64,000 bases of DNA, from contig NZ_JAXCLA010000009.1 in assembly GCF_034043675.1 (NCBI RefSeq), positions 310,001 through 374,000 on the forward strand, in the 5' to 3' direction. A program made the position numbers and the translations under genes. This DNA comes from KK5 sp034043675 (GTDB lineage: Bacteria; Pseudomonadota; Gammaproteobacteria; Burkholderiales; Burkholderiaceae_C). Below are positions 33,639 through 43,348 of this stretch, one piece after another; position 1 is the stretch's first letter, and each line of letters opens with the position of its first letter. The notes under the pieces were generated by a model. The model did no database searches. It saw only the letters and a program-made list of their open reading frames with translations, and was not told where the DNA came from.

Positions 33639-34487
33639 ATGAAAATCGGTGTCAGCGGTGCAAGCGGACAACTCGGGAAAGCTGTGCTGAAGGAGCTGAT
33701 CGGTCGCGGCGGCGGGCACGCGATCGTGGGCATCTCGCGCACACCGACCATGGTGCTGGCCCCGGTCCAGGGCCGGCATGGCGATTACGACCAACCGGAT
33801 TCGCTCGTGCTGGCCTATGCGGGACTGGACCGTTTGCTGATCATTCCGAGTGCCGATCTGGCACCCGGGGCGCGGGCGCGCCAACTCGTCGCGGCCATCG
33901 ACGCGGGCGTGCAAGCCGGGGTCGGGCACATCGTGTTGGTGTCTTCTGCGGGCACGCGCCAGGCGGCGGAGCCGGCCGTCGGCGCCGCCTACTGGATCGG
34001 CGAACAGCACTTGATGAAGACCGCCGCGCGGTGGACCGTCCTGCGGATGAACTTCTATGCGGAAGCCTTTGGCCTGGAGGTGGCGCGTTCGCTGGCCACG
34101 GGCATGCTGACCGGCCTGGGCGAGAACCGCGTGGCCTTCGTGTCGCGCGACGATGTGGGAGCCGCAGCAGCGGGCCTTCTGCTGGGCGAGGGCCACGCCG
34201 GCGCCGTCTACGAGGCGACCGGTCCGGCTGCGATCTGCGGCGCCGAGCGGGCTGCGCTGGTGGCCGAGTTGACCGGAAAGCCCTTCGGTTACGTGATCAT
34301 CTCGGAAGCGCAGCTGCGCGGCGGGCTCGCCAAGGCCGGCCTGACGCCCGAGCTCGTCGAGACGGTCGTCGGCCTGCGTACCAAGTTTGTTGATGGCGAC
34401 TTCGATGTCGTCAGCGGCTGCGTGGAGCGCCTGGCCGGCCGGCCGCCACGCACGCTGAGTGACGTACTCCGCACGATGCTGGCGTAA
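33639..34487 (+). CDS. NmrA/QOR2-like NAD(P)H:quinone oxidoreductase
   Basis: A 282-residue protein opening MKIGVSGASGQLGKAVLKEL with the nucleotide loop of the NmrA-like atypical SDRs. IVLVSSAGTRQ and WTVLRMNFYAE are family landmarks, as in E. coli QorB-type quinone reductases. TGGAGGAGT lies upstream of the ATG. It is the second NmrA-like gene in the window (see 13985) but the two differ strongly. It follows the epoxide hydrolase-like gene after a weak hairpin and is the last gene before the DUF1302 cassette. Quinone or enone reduction is plausible. Confidence 0.8.
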   Translation: MKIGVSGASGQLGKAVLKELIGRGGGHAIVGISRTPTMVLAPVQGRHGDYDQPDSLVLAYAGLDRLLIIPSADLAPGARARQLVAAIDAGVQAGVGHIVLVSSAGTRQAAEPAVGAAYWIGEQHLMKTAARWTVLRMNFYAEAFGLEVARSLATGMLTGLGENRVAFVSRDDVGAAAAGLLLGEGHAGAVYEATGPAAICGAERAALVAELTGKPFGYVIISEAQLRGGLAKAGLTPELVETVVGLRTKFVDGDFDVVSGCVERLAGRPPRTLSDVLRTMLA

Positions 34488-34505
34488 GTCTGGCTACTAC
34501 CTGAC

Positions 34506-34534
34506 GAGCCCGGGAGCTGATGCTCGCCGGGCTC
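34506..34534. terminator. Strong GC hairpin after the quinone reductase
   Basis: GAGCCCGG pairs with CCGGGCTC and the inner GAGC with GCTC around TGAT, giving a nearly unbroken 12-bp stem 19 bp past the stop. No T-run follows, so termination would need help from Rho. Confidence 0.5.
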
Positions 34535-34659
34535 GCTGCATTCCGGACACGAGGCTTCCGTCTGTCCGTCAAGCGTGACAACTCGGCCGGATGTGTCCAA
34601 GAGCGCGACGGCGCTACACGGGCGCATCTTCCGAGATGGGTTGGACCACCATCTTCATT

Positions 34660-34735
34660 CAGCTCGTATTCGTTATAAGTACAAACTCTCGTATTCTGTT
34701 CATATTCTGGTTATAGAATTTCTATCGCAATGCAG
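34660..34735 (+). promoter_or_regulatory. AT-rich promoter region of the DUF1302 cassette with shared motif site 2
   Basis: This is the only AT-rich island before the cassette. It contains TATTCTG twice as a direct repeat and, on the minus strand at 34693-34702, TGAACAGAAT, a copy of the shared TGAACANAWT motif. The long 5' leader (about 110 bp to the ATG) leaves room for control. Confidence 0.45.
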
Positions 34736-34841
34736 AATTCCGCGCCAGGGCGGGACTGAGATCGCGAACAAGAACTGCTGCGTAGAAGCTGCTCCAAAGC
34801 AGCCACGCGAATGACATTGATCATCAAACGGAGACAGCGAT

Positions 34842-36551
34842 ATGAATGAGCATCGGCGGCGGGCTGCGGCCCTGAGACTTCATGCGATTGCCAGCGCGCT
34901 GGCCCTCTGGGGCGGCGCGGCCGCAGCAGTGGAGATCGACACCGGCAATCCCGACCTGCAAATGCGCTGGGACAACACGTTCCGTTACAACCTGGGGGTG
35001 CGCACCGACTCCCAGGACCCGCGCATCATGTCCAACCGTTCCTATGACGAGGGTGACGCCAAGTTCGGCAAGGGCAAGATCGTCACGAACCGCTTCGATC
35101 TTTTGAGCGAGTTCGACGTCAACTACGCCGGCCAGTTCGGCGCGCGGCTGGCTGCAGCAGGCTGGTACGACCAGGCCTACGACAAGCACGGCATCACCTC
35201 GCCGGCGCCCGGCGGCTTCTCCACAAGCTACTTCAACGACCGCTACAACAGCAAGGTCGAACGCTACGTCAATGGTCCGTCCGCCGAGTTCCTCGACGCC
35301 TTCGCCTGGACCAACTTCAACGTCGGCAGCGTGCCGGTCAACGTGAAGCTGGGCCGCCACGCGATCATCTGGGGCGAGGGCTCGGTGATCGGTGCCCACG
35401 CGATCTCCTATTCGCAGGCGCCGACCGACGCCGTCAAGGCGGTGGCCAGCCCGGGCATCGAGACCAAAGAGCTGCTGATGCCGATCAACCAACTGTCCTT
35501 CAAGGCGCAGGTGACCAGCGACCTGACCGTGGCTGGTCAATACTTCCTGGAGTGGCGCCCGCTGCGGGCACCCAACGGCGGCACCTTCCTGGTGGGCGCC
35601 GACACTTCGCCCAACGTGGACCGCCTCGCGATCGCCCCGGGCGTCAATGCCAACAACGTGGCCCCCCTGACGCCGCACCAGCGTGGCAACTGGGGCATCA
35701 GCGCCCGGCTGAACGTGGCCGCGATCGATGCCACCATCGGCGCCTACTACCGCGTCTTCGACGACTACGCGCCCGAGAACGGCATCCAGTTCCTGACCTT
35801 CAACGGCCCGCTGCCGACAACCTTCCGCTTCGTCTACCCGCAGAACGTCAAACAGACCAGCCTAAGCTTCGCCAAGGGTATCGGCCCGGTCAGCTTCGGC
35901 AGCGAACTGTCGTACCGCCAGAACGGCGCTCTGAATTCGACCGGCAGCTACGGCCCGACCGACAACACCGGTGCCCGGGGCAACACCTGGCACGCGATCG
36001 TGAACGGCACCTATCTGCTGCCGAAGACCGCGCTGTTCGACACCGGCAGCCTGCTGGTCGAACTGGCCTACAGCCGCTTGGAGAAGGTGACCCAGAACTT
36101 GGCCTTGTACCGCGGCGAAGGCAACCTGACGCCGATGAATGCCGCGGGCGCGCTGTCCTGCTCCAAGTCCGGTGCAGCTGCCACCGTCGCGGGGGATGTG
36201 TCCGATGGCTGCTCGACGAAGAACTTCCTACAGGCGGCCATCAGCTTCAGTCCGACCTACATCGGCGTGCTGCCGTCTTGGGACCTGGAAGTGCCGATGT
36301 TCGTCCAATACGGCATCAAGGGCACGGCGGCCAGTGCCAGTGCCGGTTTCGAGGGCGCGCTTAGCTACTCGCTGACGGCCAAGATGACCTATTCGTCGCG
36401 CCACGAGTTCTCGTTGAAGTACGCGGACACCCGGGCCAGGACCAAGTACAACGCGGCTGGTACAACAGTGATCGGAGGCAGTGGTTCAGGCAGCGTACTC
36501 GGGGGGACCGATCGCGGCTGGTTGGTCTTCACCTACAAGACCTCGTTCTGA
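34842..36551 (+). CDS. DUF1302 outer-membrane family protein
   Basis: A 569-residue protein with a signal peptide (residues about 1-29, ending AAAA) and a long beta-rich body: EIDTGNPDLQMRWDNTFRYNLGVR, NVKLGRHAIIWGEG and a C-terminal strand GWLVFTYKTSF ending in Phe. This is the DUF1302 pattern, thought to be an outer-membrane barrel linked to hydrophobic substrates. It is the first gene of the four-gene DUF1302, DUF1329, YCF48, RND row, which is found in this order in many Proteobacteria that degrade steroids, terpenes or alkanes. Transport across the outer membrane is the usual proposal, not proven. Confidence 0.88.
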   Translation: MNEHRRRAAALRLHAIASALALWGGAAAAVEIDTGNPDLQMRWDNTFRYNLGVRTDSQDPRIMSNRSYDEGDAKFGKGKIVTNRFDLLSEFDVNYAGQFGARLAAAGWYDQAYDKHGITSPAPGGFSTSYFNDRYNSKVERYVNGPSAEFLDAFAWTNFNVGSVPVNVKLGRHAIIWGEGSVIGAHAISYSQAPTDAVKAVASPGIETKELLMPINQLSFKAQVTSDLTVAGQYFLEWRPLRAPNGGTFLVGADTSPNVDRLAIAPGVNANNVAPLTPHQRGNWGISARLNVAAIDATIGAYYRVFDDYAPENGIQFLTFNGPLPTTFRFVYPQNVKQTSLSFAKGIGPVSFGSELSYRQNGALNSTGSYGPTDNTGARGNTWHAIVNGTYLLPKTALFDTGSLLVELAYSRLEKVTQNLALYRGEGNLTPMNAAGALSCSKSGAAATVAGDVSDGCSTKNFLQAAISFSPTYIGVLPSWDLEVPMFVQYGIKGTAASASAGFEGALSYSLTAKMTYSSRHEFSLKYADTRARTKYNAAGTTVIGGSGSGSVLGGTDRGWLVFTYKTSF

Positions 36552-36575
36552 TCCGCAGCCCCAGGAGACAAGACC

Positions 36576-37946
36576 ATGAAACAACTGAACCTCACCCTTT
36601 GCGCGGTCGCCATCGCTTTGCTTGGTGCCCCCGCTTTTGCTGCAGTCTCGGCCGATGAAGCCAAGCAGCTCGGCACGACGTTGACCGAGTTCGGCGCCCT
36701 CAAGGCAGGCAATGCAGAAGGCACGATTCCCGCCTACACCGGCGGCCTGACCACGGCGCCCGCCGGATTCAAGCCCGACAGCGGCTTCTGGGTCGACCCG
36801 TTCAAGGACGAGAAGCCGCTGTTCCGCATTGACTCCAAGAACATGGAGAAGTACGCGGACAAGCTCAGCGAAGGTCAGAAACGCGTGTTGAAGGAAGATC
36901 CGAATTACTACCTCGAGATCTTCCCCAGCCACCGCACCGCGGCCTATCCGGAGAAGGTGCTTAAGGCCACCGTGCGTAACGCCACCGGCTGCAAGACCAC
37001 TCACGAAGGCATCGGCGTGGACGTAGCCTGCCGCGGCGGGCTGCCTTTCCCGATCCCGAAGACCGGCCTGGAAGCGCTCTGGAACCAGATCCTGCACTAC
37101 CAGAGCGACACCGCCGTCACCACGTCGGCCTCCCGTTCCTGGGTGATCGATACGGCCGGCAAGCCGACGATGACGGCCGAGCAGAGCACCTACACCGATG
37201 CGACCTGGTACCAGCCTGATTTGCCGGATCGCGACCCGACGATGGCCTGGCGCGTCTACTCGGTCACCAAGTCTCCGGCGCGCCTGGCCGGCGGCGTGAC
37301 CGGCATTACCGACTTCATCGACCCGATGCAACAGCCGCGAAAGGCCTGGGGTTACACGCCCGGTCAGCGCCGCATCAAGATGTCGCCCGAGTTCTCGTAC
37401 GACACGCCCGTGGCCAGCCAGGGCGGGCTGACGCTGTTCGACGAACTGTTTGTCGTCTCTGGCAAGCTCGACCGCTTCGACTACAAGCTGGTGGGGAAGA
37501 AGGAGATGTACCTGCCCTACAACCAGTACAAGGGCTCGTTCGAGTGCCCGACGCTGGAGATGGGCCTTCAGGCCAAGCACACCAACCCGGTCTGCGACCG
37601 CTGGGAGCTCCACCGCGTTTACGTGGTCGAGGCGACGTTGAAGCAGGGGATGCGCCACGCCTATTCCAAGCGCGTCTACTACATGGACGAGGATCTCTCG
37701 GCCGCGGCTCTCTACGACGCCTTCGACCAGAACGGCGCGCTGTACCGCTCGATCTTCAACGGCATGGTCCAGCTCTATGACAAGAAGCTGCCCTGGGCCG
37801 TGCGCACGACGATCTATGACTTCAGCAAGGGCCAGTACGGCTACTTCAACGACGTCATGGTCGGCGGCCACAAAGTAGAGGCAAAGCCGCGCTCCGAGCG
37901 CGAACTGAACGCCGAAGCGATCGTCACACGCGAGACCGCCCGCTGA
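36576..37946 (+). CDS. DUF1329 periplasmic protein (LolA-like fold)
   Basis: A 456-residue exported protein (signal MKQLNLTLCAVAIALLGAPAF, cleaved near AFA). VSADEAKQLGTTLTEFGALKAGNAEGTIPAYTGG is the conserved opening of DUF1329, followed by FPSHRTAAYPEKV, GIGVDVACRGGLPFPIPKTGLEALWNQ and the C-terminal YDFSKGQYGYFNDV. Structural members have a LolA-like open barrel that can carry lipids. AGGAGAC precedes the ATG, 24 bp after the DUF1302 stop. It probably shuttles a hydrophobic compound between the RND pump and the outer-membrane protein (inference). Confidence 0.88.
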   Translation: MKQLNLTLCAVAIALLGAPAFAAVSADEAKQLGTTLTEFGALKAGNAEGTIPAYTGGLTTAPAGFKPDSGFWVDPFKDEKPLFRIDSKNMEKYADKLSEGQKRVLKEDPNYYLEIFPSHRTAAYPEKVLKATVRNATGCKTTHEGIGVDVACRGGLPFPIPKTGLEALWNQILHYQSDTAVTTSASRSWVIDTAGKPTMTAEQSTYTDATWYQPDLPDRDPTMAWRVYSVTKSPARLAGGVTGITDFIDPMQQPRKAWGYTPGQRRIKMSPEFSYDTPVASQGGLTLFDELFVVSGKLDRFDYKLVGKKEMYLPYNQYKGSFECPTLEMGLQAKHTNPVCDRWELHRVYVVEATLKQGMRHAYSKRVYYMDEDLSAAALYDAFDQNGALYRSIFNGMVQLYDKKLPWAVRTTIYDFSKGQYGYFNDVMVGGHKVEAKPRSERELNAEAIVTRETAR

Positions 37947-37975
37947 TCGCGTCCTGCCGACCCACCGGAGGCTCC

Positions 37976-39094
37976 GTGGTGATCTTGAGTTCAATCCTGC
38001 GGCCTCTGGTGGCCGGCCTGCTCAGTGTGGGCATGACGCTGATGGTGGTGTCGGATGCGGCGGGGACCGCCTCGCGGACGCGGCCCGATCCGCTCGATGT
38101 GGCGGCGCGGCCGACGTCGTTCACCAAGGGCTGGGCGACAACCGGCATCGCGCGCCAAGGCAAGCAGTTGCTGGCCGTCGGCCCGCGCGGGCTGATCCTG
38201 GCATCGGTCGACGGCGCCGCGACCTGGACGCAGGAGGAGAGCCCCGTCTCCACCGACCTAGTCACCGTGCGCTTCACCGCGCCGAAGACCGCCTGGGCCA
38301 TCGGCCATGACGGCGTGGCGCTGCGCAGCACCGACAGCGGCCAGCACTGGGAGCGCATTCTCGACGGGCGCAAGCTGTTCGCGCTGCTGAAAAGCAGCTA
38401 CGAGCCGCGCGCCAAGGCCGGCGATGCCGGTGCAGCGGCGGTGCTAAAGGAGGTAGAGCGCTCGGCCGAACAATCGGCCACGCCGGGCGTGCTGCCCACG
38501 CCGATGCTGGACCTTTGGTTCTCTCCGGAGACGCCTTCCGAGGGGCTGATGGTCGGCGCTTTCGGCCTGGTGCTGGCCACACATGACGGCGGCACGAGCT
38601 GGGAACCGCTGATCGAGCGTACCGACAACGATCGGCGCTTCCATCTGTACGCCGTCGGCGGGCAGGGCGAGGAGCGCTACATCGCTGGCGAGCAGGGCCT
38701 GCTGATGCGTTGGGACGCGGCGCAGCAGCGGTTCGCCAAAGTCGAGACTCCGTACGCCGGCAGCTACTTCGGCATCGACGTCATGCCGGGTCGGCTTATC
38801 GCCTACGGCCTGCGCGGCAATGCCTACGCCAGCGAGGACGGCGGCACCCACTGGAACAAGATCGAGACCGGCGTGGACGACAACCTGGTCGCGCTGGTGC
38901 CCCGCGCCAAGGGCGATTTTCTGCTGATCTCGCAGTCTGGCCAGGTGCTGGCCGTGCCGCAGGGCGGCCTGACCGCCAAGGCCCTGCATGTGACGCCCAC
39001 AAGCGAAATCTTCGCCGCGACTGATACCGGCGGCCAGCAACTGGTGCTGGCCCAGATCAACGGCCTGCGCACGATCGAACTGCCTACCCGGTGA
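37976..39094 (+). CDS. YCF48/beta-propeller periplasmic protein
   Basis: A 372-residue protein with a hydrophobic N-terminal signal and repeated propeller blades of the type LLAVGPRGLILASVDGAATW, AWAIGHDGVALRSTDSGQHW, LVLATHDGGTSW and AYASEDGGTHW. These BNR/Asp-box-like repeats define YCF48 (photosystem assembly factor-like) proteins. GTG at 37976 is used after CCGGAGG; the next codon is also GTG. It is the third gene of the DUF1302 cassette and ends 7 bp before the RND gene. A scaffold role in the envelope is inferred. Confidence 0.85.
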   Translation: MVILSSILRPLVAGLLSVGMTLMVVSDAAGTASRTRPDPLDVAARPTSFTKGWATTGIARQGKQLLAVGPRGLILASVDGAATWTQEESPVSTDLVTVRFTAPKTAWAIGHDGVALRSTDSGQHWERILDGRKLFALLKSSYEPRAKAGDAGAAAVLKEVERSAEQSATPGVLPTPMLDLWFSPETPSEGLMVGAFGLVLATHDGGTSWEPLIERTDNDRRFHLYAVGGQGEERYIAGEQGLLMRWDAAQQRFAKVETPYAGSYFGIDVMPGRLIAYGLRGNAYASEDGGTHWNKIETGVDDNLVALVPRAKGDFLLISQSGQVLAVPQGGLTAKALHVTPTSEIFAATDTGGQQLVLAQINGLRTIELPTR

Positions 39095-39101
39095 TCCGCT
39101 G

Positions 39102-41573
39102 ATGAGTGCCTATCAAGAGAAATCTGCCAACCCGGCGATGCCGGTGATCGCCGACGTGCGCGACTTCGATGTGAAGTCCGGCAACCTGGCCGAACGCGTG
39201 ATCTTCAACCACCGAGCGCTGGTGATCGCGCTGTGCGTCGTCGCCACCGTAGTGCTGGGCTGGTTCGCGAGCCGGCTCAACGTCAACGCGAGCTTCGAGC
39301 GGATGATTCCGCCATCGAGCCCGTACGTCAAAAACTACTTGGCCTACAAGTCCGACCTGCCGGGCCTGGGCAACACGATCCGCATCGTCGTCGAGAACAA
39401 GAGCGGCGATATCTACGACAAGGACTACCTCGAGGCGCTGCGCAAGGTCAACGACACGCTCTACCTGATCCCGGGCACAGACCGCTCGTGGATGAAATCG
39501 CTGTGGATGCCGATCGTGCGCTGGCGACAGGTGACGGAGGAGGGCGTGGCCGGCGGCGCGGTGATGCCGGCGGACTACAGCGGCACGCCGACCTCGATCG
39601 AACGGCTGAAGACCAACATCTCGCGCGCCAACATTATCGGAAGCCTCGTCGCCAATGATCTGAAGTCCTCGATGATCGTCGTTCCGCTGCTGGACCGCAC
39701 GCCGGGCACCGGCCAGCCGCTGAATTACGGCGAGTTCTCGCGCGCGCTGGAATCCAAGGTGCGCCTGTTCGAGAGCGACAAAGTCGGCATCCACATCATC
39801 GGCTTCGGCAAGATCGTGGGGGACCTGATCGCGGGCCTGCATCAGGTGATGGTCTTCTTCGGCGTCTCGGTGGTGATCGCGGCGCTGTTCGTGTTCGCCT
39901 ACACGCGCTGCCTGCGCAGCACGACGCTGCTTGTGACGGTTGCCGTGGCGGGCGTCGTCTGGCTGCTGGGCCTGATGCAGATCTTCGGCTATGAGTTGGA
40001 CCCCTACTCGATCCTCGTGCCCTTCCTGATCTTCGCTATCGGCCTCTCGCACGGGGCGCAGAAAATGAACGGCATCCTGCAGGACGTGGGTCGCGGCACA
40101 CACAAGTACGTGGCCGCGCGGTACACGTTCCGTCGCCTCTTCATGGCGGGGCTGACCGCGCTGCTGACCAATATCGTCGGCTTCGCCGTGCTGGGCATCA
40201 TCGACATCCCGGTGATCCGCGATCTGGCCATCACGACCAGCATCGGCGTCTCAGTGCTGGTGTTCACCAAGCTGGTCCTGATCCCGGTGACGCTGAGCTA
40301 TATCGGCGTCAGCCCGGCCGCCGCCAAGCGCGCGCTGGCTGAGGACGACGAGACGAAGCAGGGGCGGACTCACCTTGCCCGCATCTGGAAGGGCTTGGAC
40401 CGCCTGACCGAGCGCCGCGGCGCCATCGCCGCCATCGGCGTTGCACTGGCACTGACGGTGGTGAGTGCCGTGGCTATGCGCCACCTGCGCATCGGCGACC
40501 TGGATCCCGGCGCGCCCGAGCTGCGCGCCGACTCACGCTACAACCGCGACAACGCCTACGTCACCGAGCATTACGGGCTCTCCAGCGACCAGTTCGTCGT
40601 CATCATGAAGACCGACCAGGAAGGTTGTCGCTTCTACGAGTCACTCCAACTGATGGACGCGCTGGCGCTGAAGCTGCGCGAAACCGAAGGTGTGCAGGCC
40701 ACCGGCTCGCTGGCCCAGTCCACTCGTTTCATCACCGCTGCGCTGGCCGAGGGCAGTGGCAAGTGGCTGACCATCAGCCGCGATCAGGCGCTGACCAACG
40801 TGGCCGTGTCCGCCGCGATGATTGCCACGCCCGACATCACCAACCAGCAGTGTTCGGTGACGCCGCTTATCGCCTACCTGAGCGACCACAAGGCCGACAC
40901 GCTCAGCCGAGTGCTGAAGGTCAGCGAGGACTTCGCCGGCCAGTTCAACACGGTGGACGGCACCGCCCATCCGACTCACTTCCTGCTCGCTGCGGGCTCT
41001 GCTGGCATCGAGGCGGCCACTAATATCGAAGTCGAGCGCGGCGTGCTGAAGATGTACTTGGCCGTCTACGGCGCCACGGCGCTGCTGTGCCTCCTGACCT
41101 TCCGCAGCCTGCGCGCCACGCTGGTTGCGATGATCCCCTTGGTCATCACAACAGTGCTGTGCAAGGCGCTGATGGTGGCGCTGGGCATCGGCCTCAAGGT
41201 GGCGACGCTGCCGGTGATCGCGGTTGGCGTGGGCGTCGGCGTGGACTACGCGCTATACCTGCTGAGCGTGCAACTGGCGATGCAGCGCCGTGGCGCCACG
41301 CTGGCCCAATCCTACCGCCGTGCCTTGGACTTCACCGGCCGCGTTGTCGCGCTGGTGGGCCTGACGATGGCCGCCGGCGTCATCACTTGGGCCTGGTCGC
41401 CGATCAAGTTCCAGGCCGACATGGGCATCCTGCTGACCTTCATGTTCCTGTGGAACATGGTCGGTGCCCTGGTGCTGATTCCGGCGCTCTCCCACTTCCT
41501 TCTCAATCCGAAGAGCCAGCCCCCGGTGGCTGCGCCGCTCACCCCGCACATCAAGGAGCAATTGCATGTTTGA
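39102..41573 (+). CDS. RND/MMPL-family transporter
   Basis: An 823-residue inner-membrane transporter with two repeats, each having one lead helix, a large periplasmic domain and a five-helix bundle. First half: VIFNHRALVIALCVVATVVLGWFASR, periplasmic loop with FERMIPPSSPYVKNY, then FFGVSVVIAALFVFAYTR; second half: KMYLAVYGATALLCLLTFR and VGVGVGVDYALYLLS, a motif with the intramembrane Asp expected for proton coupling. It belongs to the hydrophobe exporter/MMPL branch. It completes the DUF1302/DUF1329/YCF48 cassette and overlaps the next gene by 8 bp. Direction of transport is not known. Confidence 0.9.
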   Translation: MSAYQEKSANPAMPVIADVRDFDVKSGNLAERVIFNHRALVIALCVVATVVLGWFASRLNVNASFERMIPPSSPYVKNYLAYKSDLPGLGNTIRIVVENKSGDIYDKDYLEALRKVNDTLYLIPGTDRSWMKSLWMPIVRWRQVTEEGVAGGAVMPADYSGTPTSIERLKTNISRANIIGSLVANDLKSSMIVVPLLDRTPGTGQPLNYGEFSRALESKVRLFESDKVGIHIIGFGKIVGDLIAGLHQVMVFFGVSVVIAALFVFAYTRCLRSTTLLVTVAVAGVVWLLGLMQIFGYELDPYSILVPFLIFAIGLSHGAQKMNGILQDVGRGTHKYVAARYTFRRLFMAGLTALLTNIVGFAVLGIIDIPVIRDLAITTSIGVSVLVFTKLVLIPVTLSYIGVSPAAAKRALAEDDETKQGRTHLARIWKGLDRLTERRGAIAAIGVALALTVVSAVAMRHLRIGDLDPGAPELRADSRYNRDNAYVTEHYGLSSDQFVVIMKTDQEGCRFYESLQLMDALALKLRETEGVQATGSLAQSTRFITAALAEGSGKWLTISRDQALTNVAVSAAMIATPDITNQQCSVTPLIAYLSDHKADTLSRVLKVSEDFAGQFNTVDGTAHPTHFLLAAGSAGIEAATNIEVERGVLKMYLAVYGATALLCLLTFRSLRATLVAMIPLVITTVLCKALMVALGIGLKVATLPVIAVGVGVGVDYALYLLSVQLAMQRRGATLAQSYRRALDFTGRVVALVGLTMAAGVITWAWSPIKFQADMGILLTFMFLWNMVGALVLIPALSHFLLNPKSQPPVAAPLTPHIKEQLHV

Positions 41574-42531
41574 ACTGCTGATGAGCGCTGACATGATGGT
41601 CAGCGATCCAGACGGGATGGCCGAACTGCTGGTCACCCGACTCGGCATCCACAAGCACGAGCGCTGGCGCCAGGCCTTCGCCGACCACCCGTACATCGCC
41701 CACTTCCTGCGTGTGCACAAATCGCTGGCGGTGTCGCCCACGCGGGTGGAACCGCAGGGGCACCTGGACAAGCCCAACCACGGCGACCCGATGTTCCACG
41801 AGTTCCTGGAGAGCTTGAAGGACTTTCAGGGCCGGCACCGTCCGATGCTGACTCACTCGATCGTGCTCGCCACCCACAGCGCTAAGTTCGACGCGCTGAT
41901 GGAGAAGCTGATGCGCCGCCGCCTGCGTTTCCGCATGGCGCAGCGTACGCCGGCAATGCCCTTCGACCGCATGTGGATGGGTGTCACGCCCGAGGATCCG
42001 CGCTACGAGCCTTCCGTGGACGGTGGCCTGTGCATCGAGGTGATGCCGATCGAACCGCTGCAACTGCCACCCGAGACTTTCGCCGTGCCGGCACCCACGG
42101 CGCGAGACCTGAAGCCGGGCGACATGGTGCGAGTGAGTTCTCGCGGCTTCCTGGTGCGCAATCTCGATGAAACGCTGCGCCGCTGCTCCGCCAACCTCGA
42201 CTGGGAACCCCATGGTCAAGTGGAAGTGCTGGAACAGGAGGGCTACCGCCGCGCGACGATGGAGTTCTCGCTGCCCAACAGCGCGACGCTGGACGTGATC
42301 GAGGCCACGCGCTGGAACGGCGACGCCGGCACCTACGTCAACAGTTGGGGCCCGGGGCCGTACTACATCCGCATCGCCGTCAACCACCTGAAGGCCAAGG
42401 CCGAGGACCTTCGCTCGCGCGGCACGGCCTTCACCTGGATCGACGAATGCCAGGCCGTTGGCGGCAAGTCTCTGATCCGCGTGGATCCGGCCGGCCTGCA
42501 GGGGCAGCTGTTCGAGTTCGAAGAGGACTGA
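41566..42531 (+). CDS. VOC-family (glyoxalase/dioxygenase fold) protein
   Basis: A 321-residue protein with two vicinal-oxygen-chelate halves. The first covers MVSDPDGMAELLVTRLGIHKHERW and THSIVLATHSAKFDALMEKLM, the second IRIAVNHLKAKAEDLRSRGTAFTWID and the end VDPAGLQGQLFEFEED, where Glu is in the usual metal-ligand position. Whether it is an extradiol-type dioxygenase, an epimerase or a lyase cannot be decided. It overlaps the RND gene by 8 bp and is 3 bp before the enoyl-CoA hydratase, so it is translationally coupled and part of the same operon. Confidence 0.7.
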   Translation: MFELLMSADMMVSDPDGMAELLVTRLGIHKHERWRQAFADHPYIAHFLRVHKSLAVSPTRVEPQGHLDKPNHGDPMFHEFLESLKDFQGRHRPMLTHSIVLATHSAKFDALMEKLMRRRLRFRMAQRTPAMPFDRMWMGVTPEDPRYEPSVDGGLCIEVMPIEPLQLPPETFAVPAPTARDLKPGDMVRVSSRGFLVRNLDETLRRCSANLDWEPHGQVEVLEQEGYRRATMEFSLPNSATLDVIEATRWNGDAGTYVNSWGPGPYYIRIAVNHLKAKAEDLRSRGTAFTWIDECQAVGGKSLIRVDPAGLQGQLFEFEED

Positions 42532-42534
42532 TTC

Positions 42535-43323
42535 ATGTCCGAAGAAGCAGCAGTTCGCGTCGACCGCGAAGGTGAGGTGGGTTGGATCGTTCTGAACCGG
42601 CCCGACCAGATCAACGCGATCAATGACGACATCCGCAAGGCGGTGCCGGCTGCGCTGGCCGAGCTGGAGGCCGACCCCGGCATCCGCGTGATCGTGATCC
42701 GGGGTGAGGGCCCCCGGGGCTTCTGTGCCGGCGCTGACATCAAGGAACGCCGGGAGGCTGAGACCTCGCTGCAGGTGCGCCGCCGCATGCAGGGCTCTCG
42801 CTGGATCGAATCGCTCGACCGTCTTGAGAAGCCGGTCATCGCTGCGATTCACGGCTACTGCATGGGTGGCGGCATGGAACTGGCGCTGGCCTGCGACATC
42901 CGCTTCGTCTCTCCTGACGTGGTGCTGGCCTTGCCGGAGACCGGTCTCGGCCTGATCCCCGGCGGTGGCGGAACGCAGCGCTTGCCCAGGATCGTCGGCC
43001 CCGGTCGTGCGCTGGATCTGTTACTCACCGGTGGACGCGTCGGAGCCGAGGAAGCCAAGGCTATGGGCCTGGTGACCCGCGTGGCGACGAGTGCCACCAC
43101 GCTGATCGAGGAAACGCGGGCGCTGGCGCAGCAGATCGCCGCCAAGCCGCCGGTGGCCACCGCGTATGCCAAGCAGGCCGCGCGCGCAGCGCTACGGTTG
43201 GACCTCAAGAGCGGGTTGGACCTGGAACTTGACCTCTTTGCGCTGCTGGCCCCGATGCACGATGTGAAGGAAGCGGCGCTAGCCTTCCGCGAGAAGCGCG
43301 CGCCGAAGTTCAGCGGCCATTGA
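42535..43323 (+). CDS. Enoyl-CoA hydratase/isomerase
   Basis: A 262-residue crotonase-fold enzyme. The CoA-binding and oxyanion segments are FCAGADIKERREA (about 63-75) and HGYCMGGGMELALACDIRF (about 106-124); Glu in LPETGLGLIPGGGGTQRLPR is one catalytic acid position of hydratases (about 134-153), and the other Glu is in MGGGMELA. AEEAKAMGLVTRV follows. It would hydrate 2-enoyl-CoA esters in side-chain or ring-fragment beta-oxidation. It is in the same operon as the RND cassette and an SDR. Confidence 0.9.
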   Translation: MSEEAAVRVDREGEVGWIVLNRPDQINAINDDIRKAVPAALAELEADPGIRVIVIRGEGPRGFCAGADIKERREAETSLQVRRRMQGSRWIESLDRLEKPVIAAIHGYCMGGGMELALACDIRFVSPDVVLALPETGLGLIPGGGGTQRLPRIVGPGRALDLLLTGGRVGAEEAKAMGLVTRVATSATTLIEETRALAQQIAAKPPVATAYAKQAARAALRLDLKSGLDLELDLFALLAPMHDVKEAALAFREKRAPKFSGH

Positions 43324-43348
43324 TCCAACGATCGAGAGCGAGCACGTA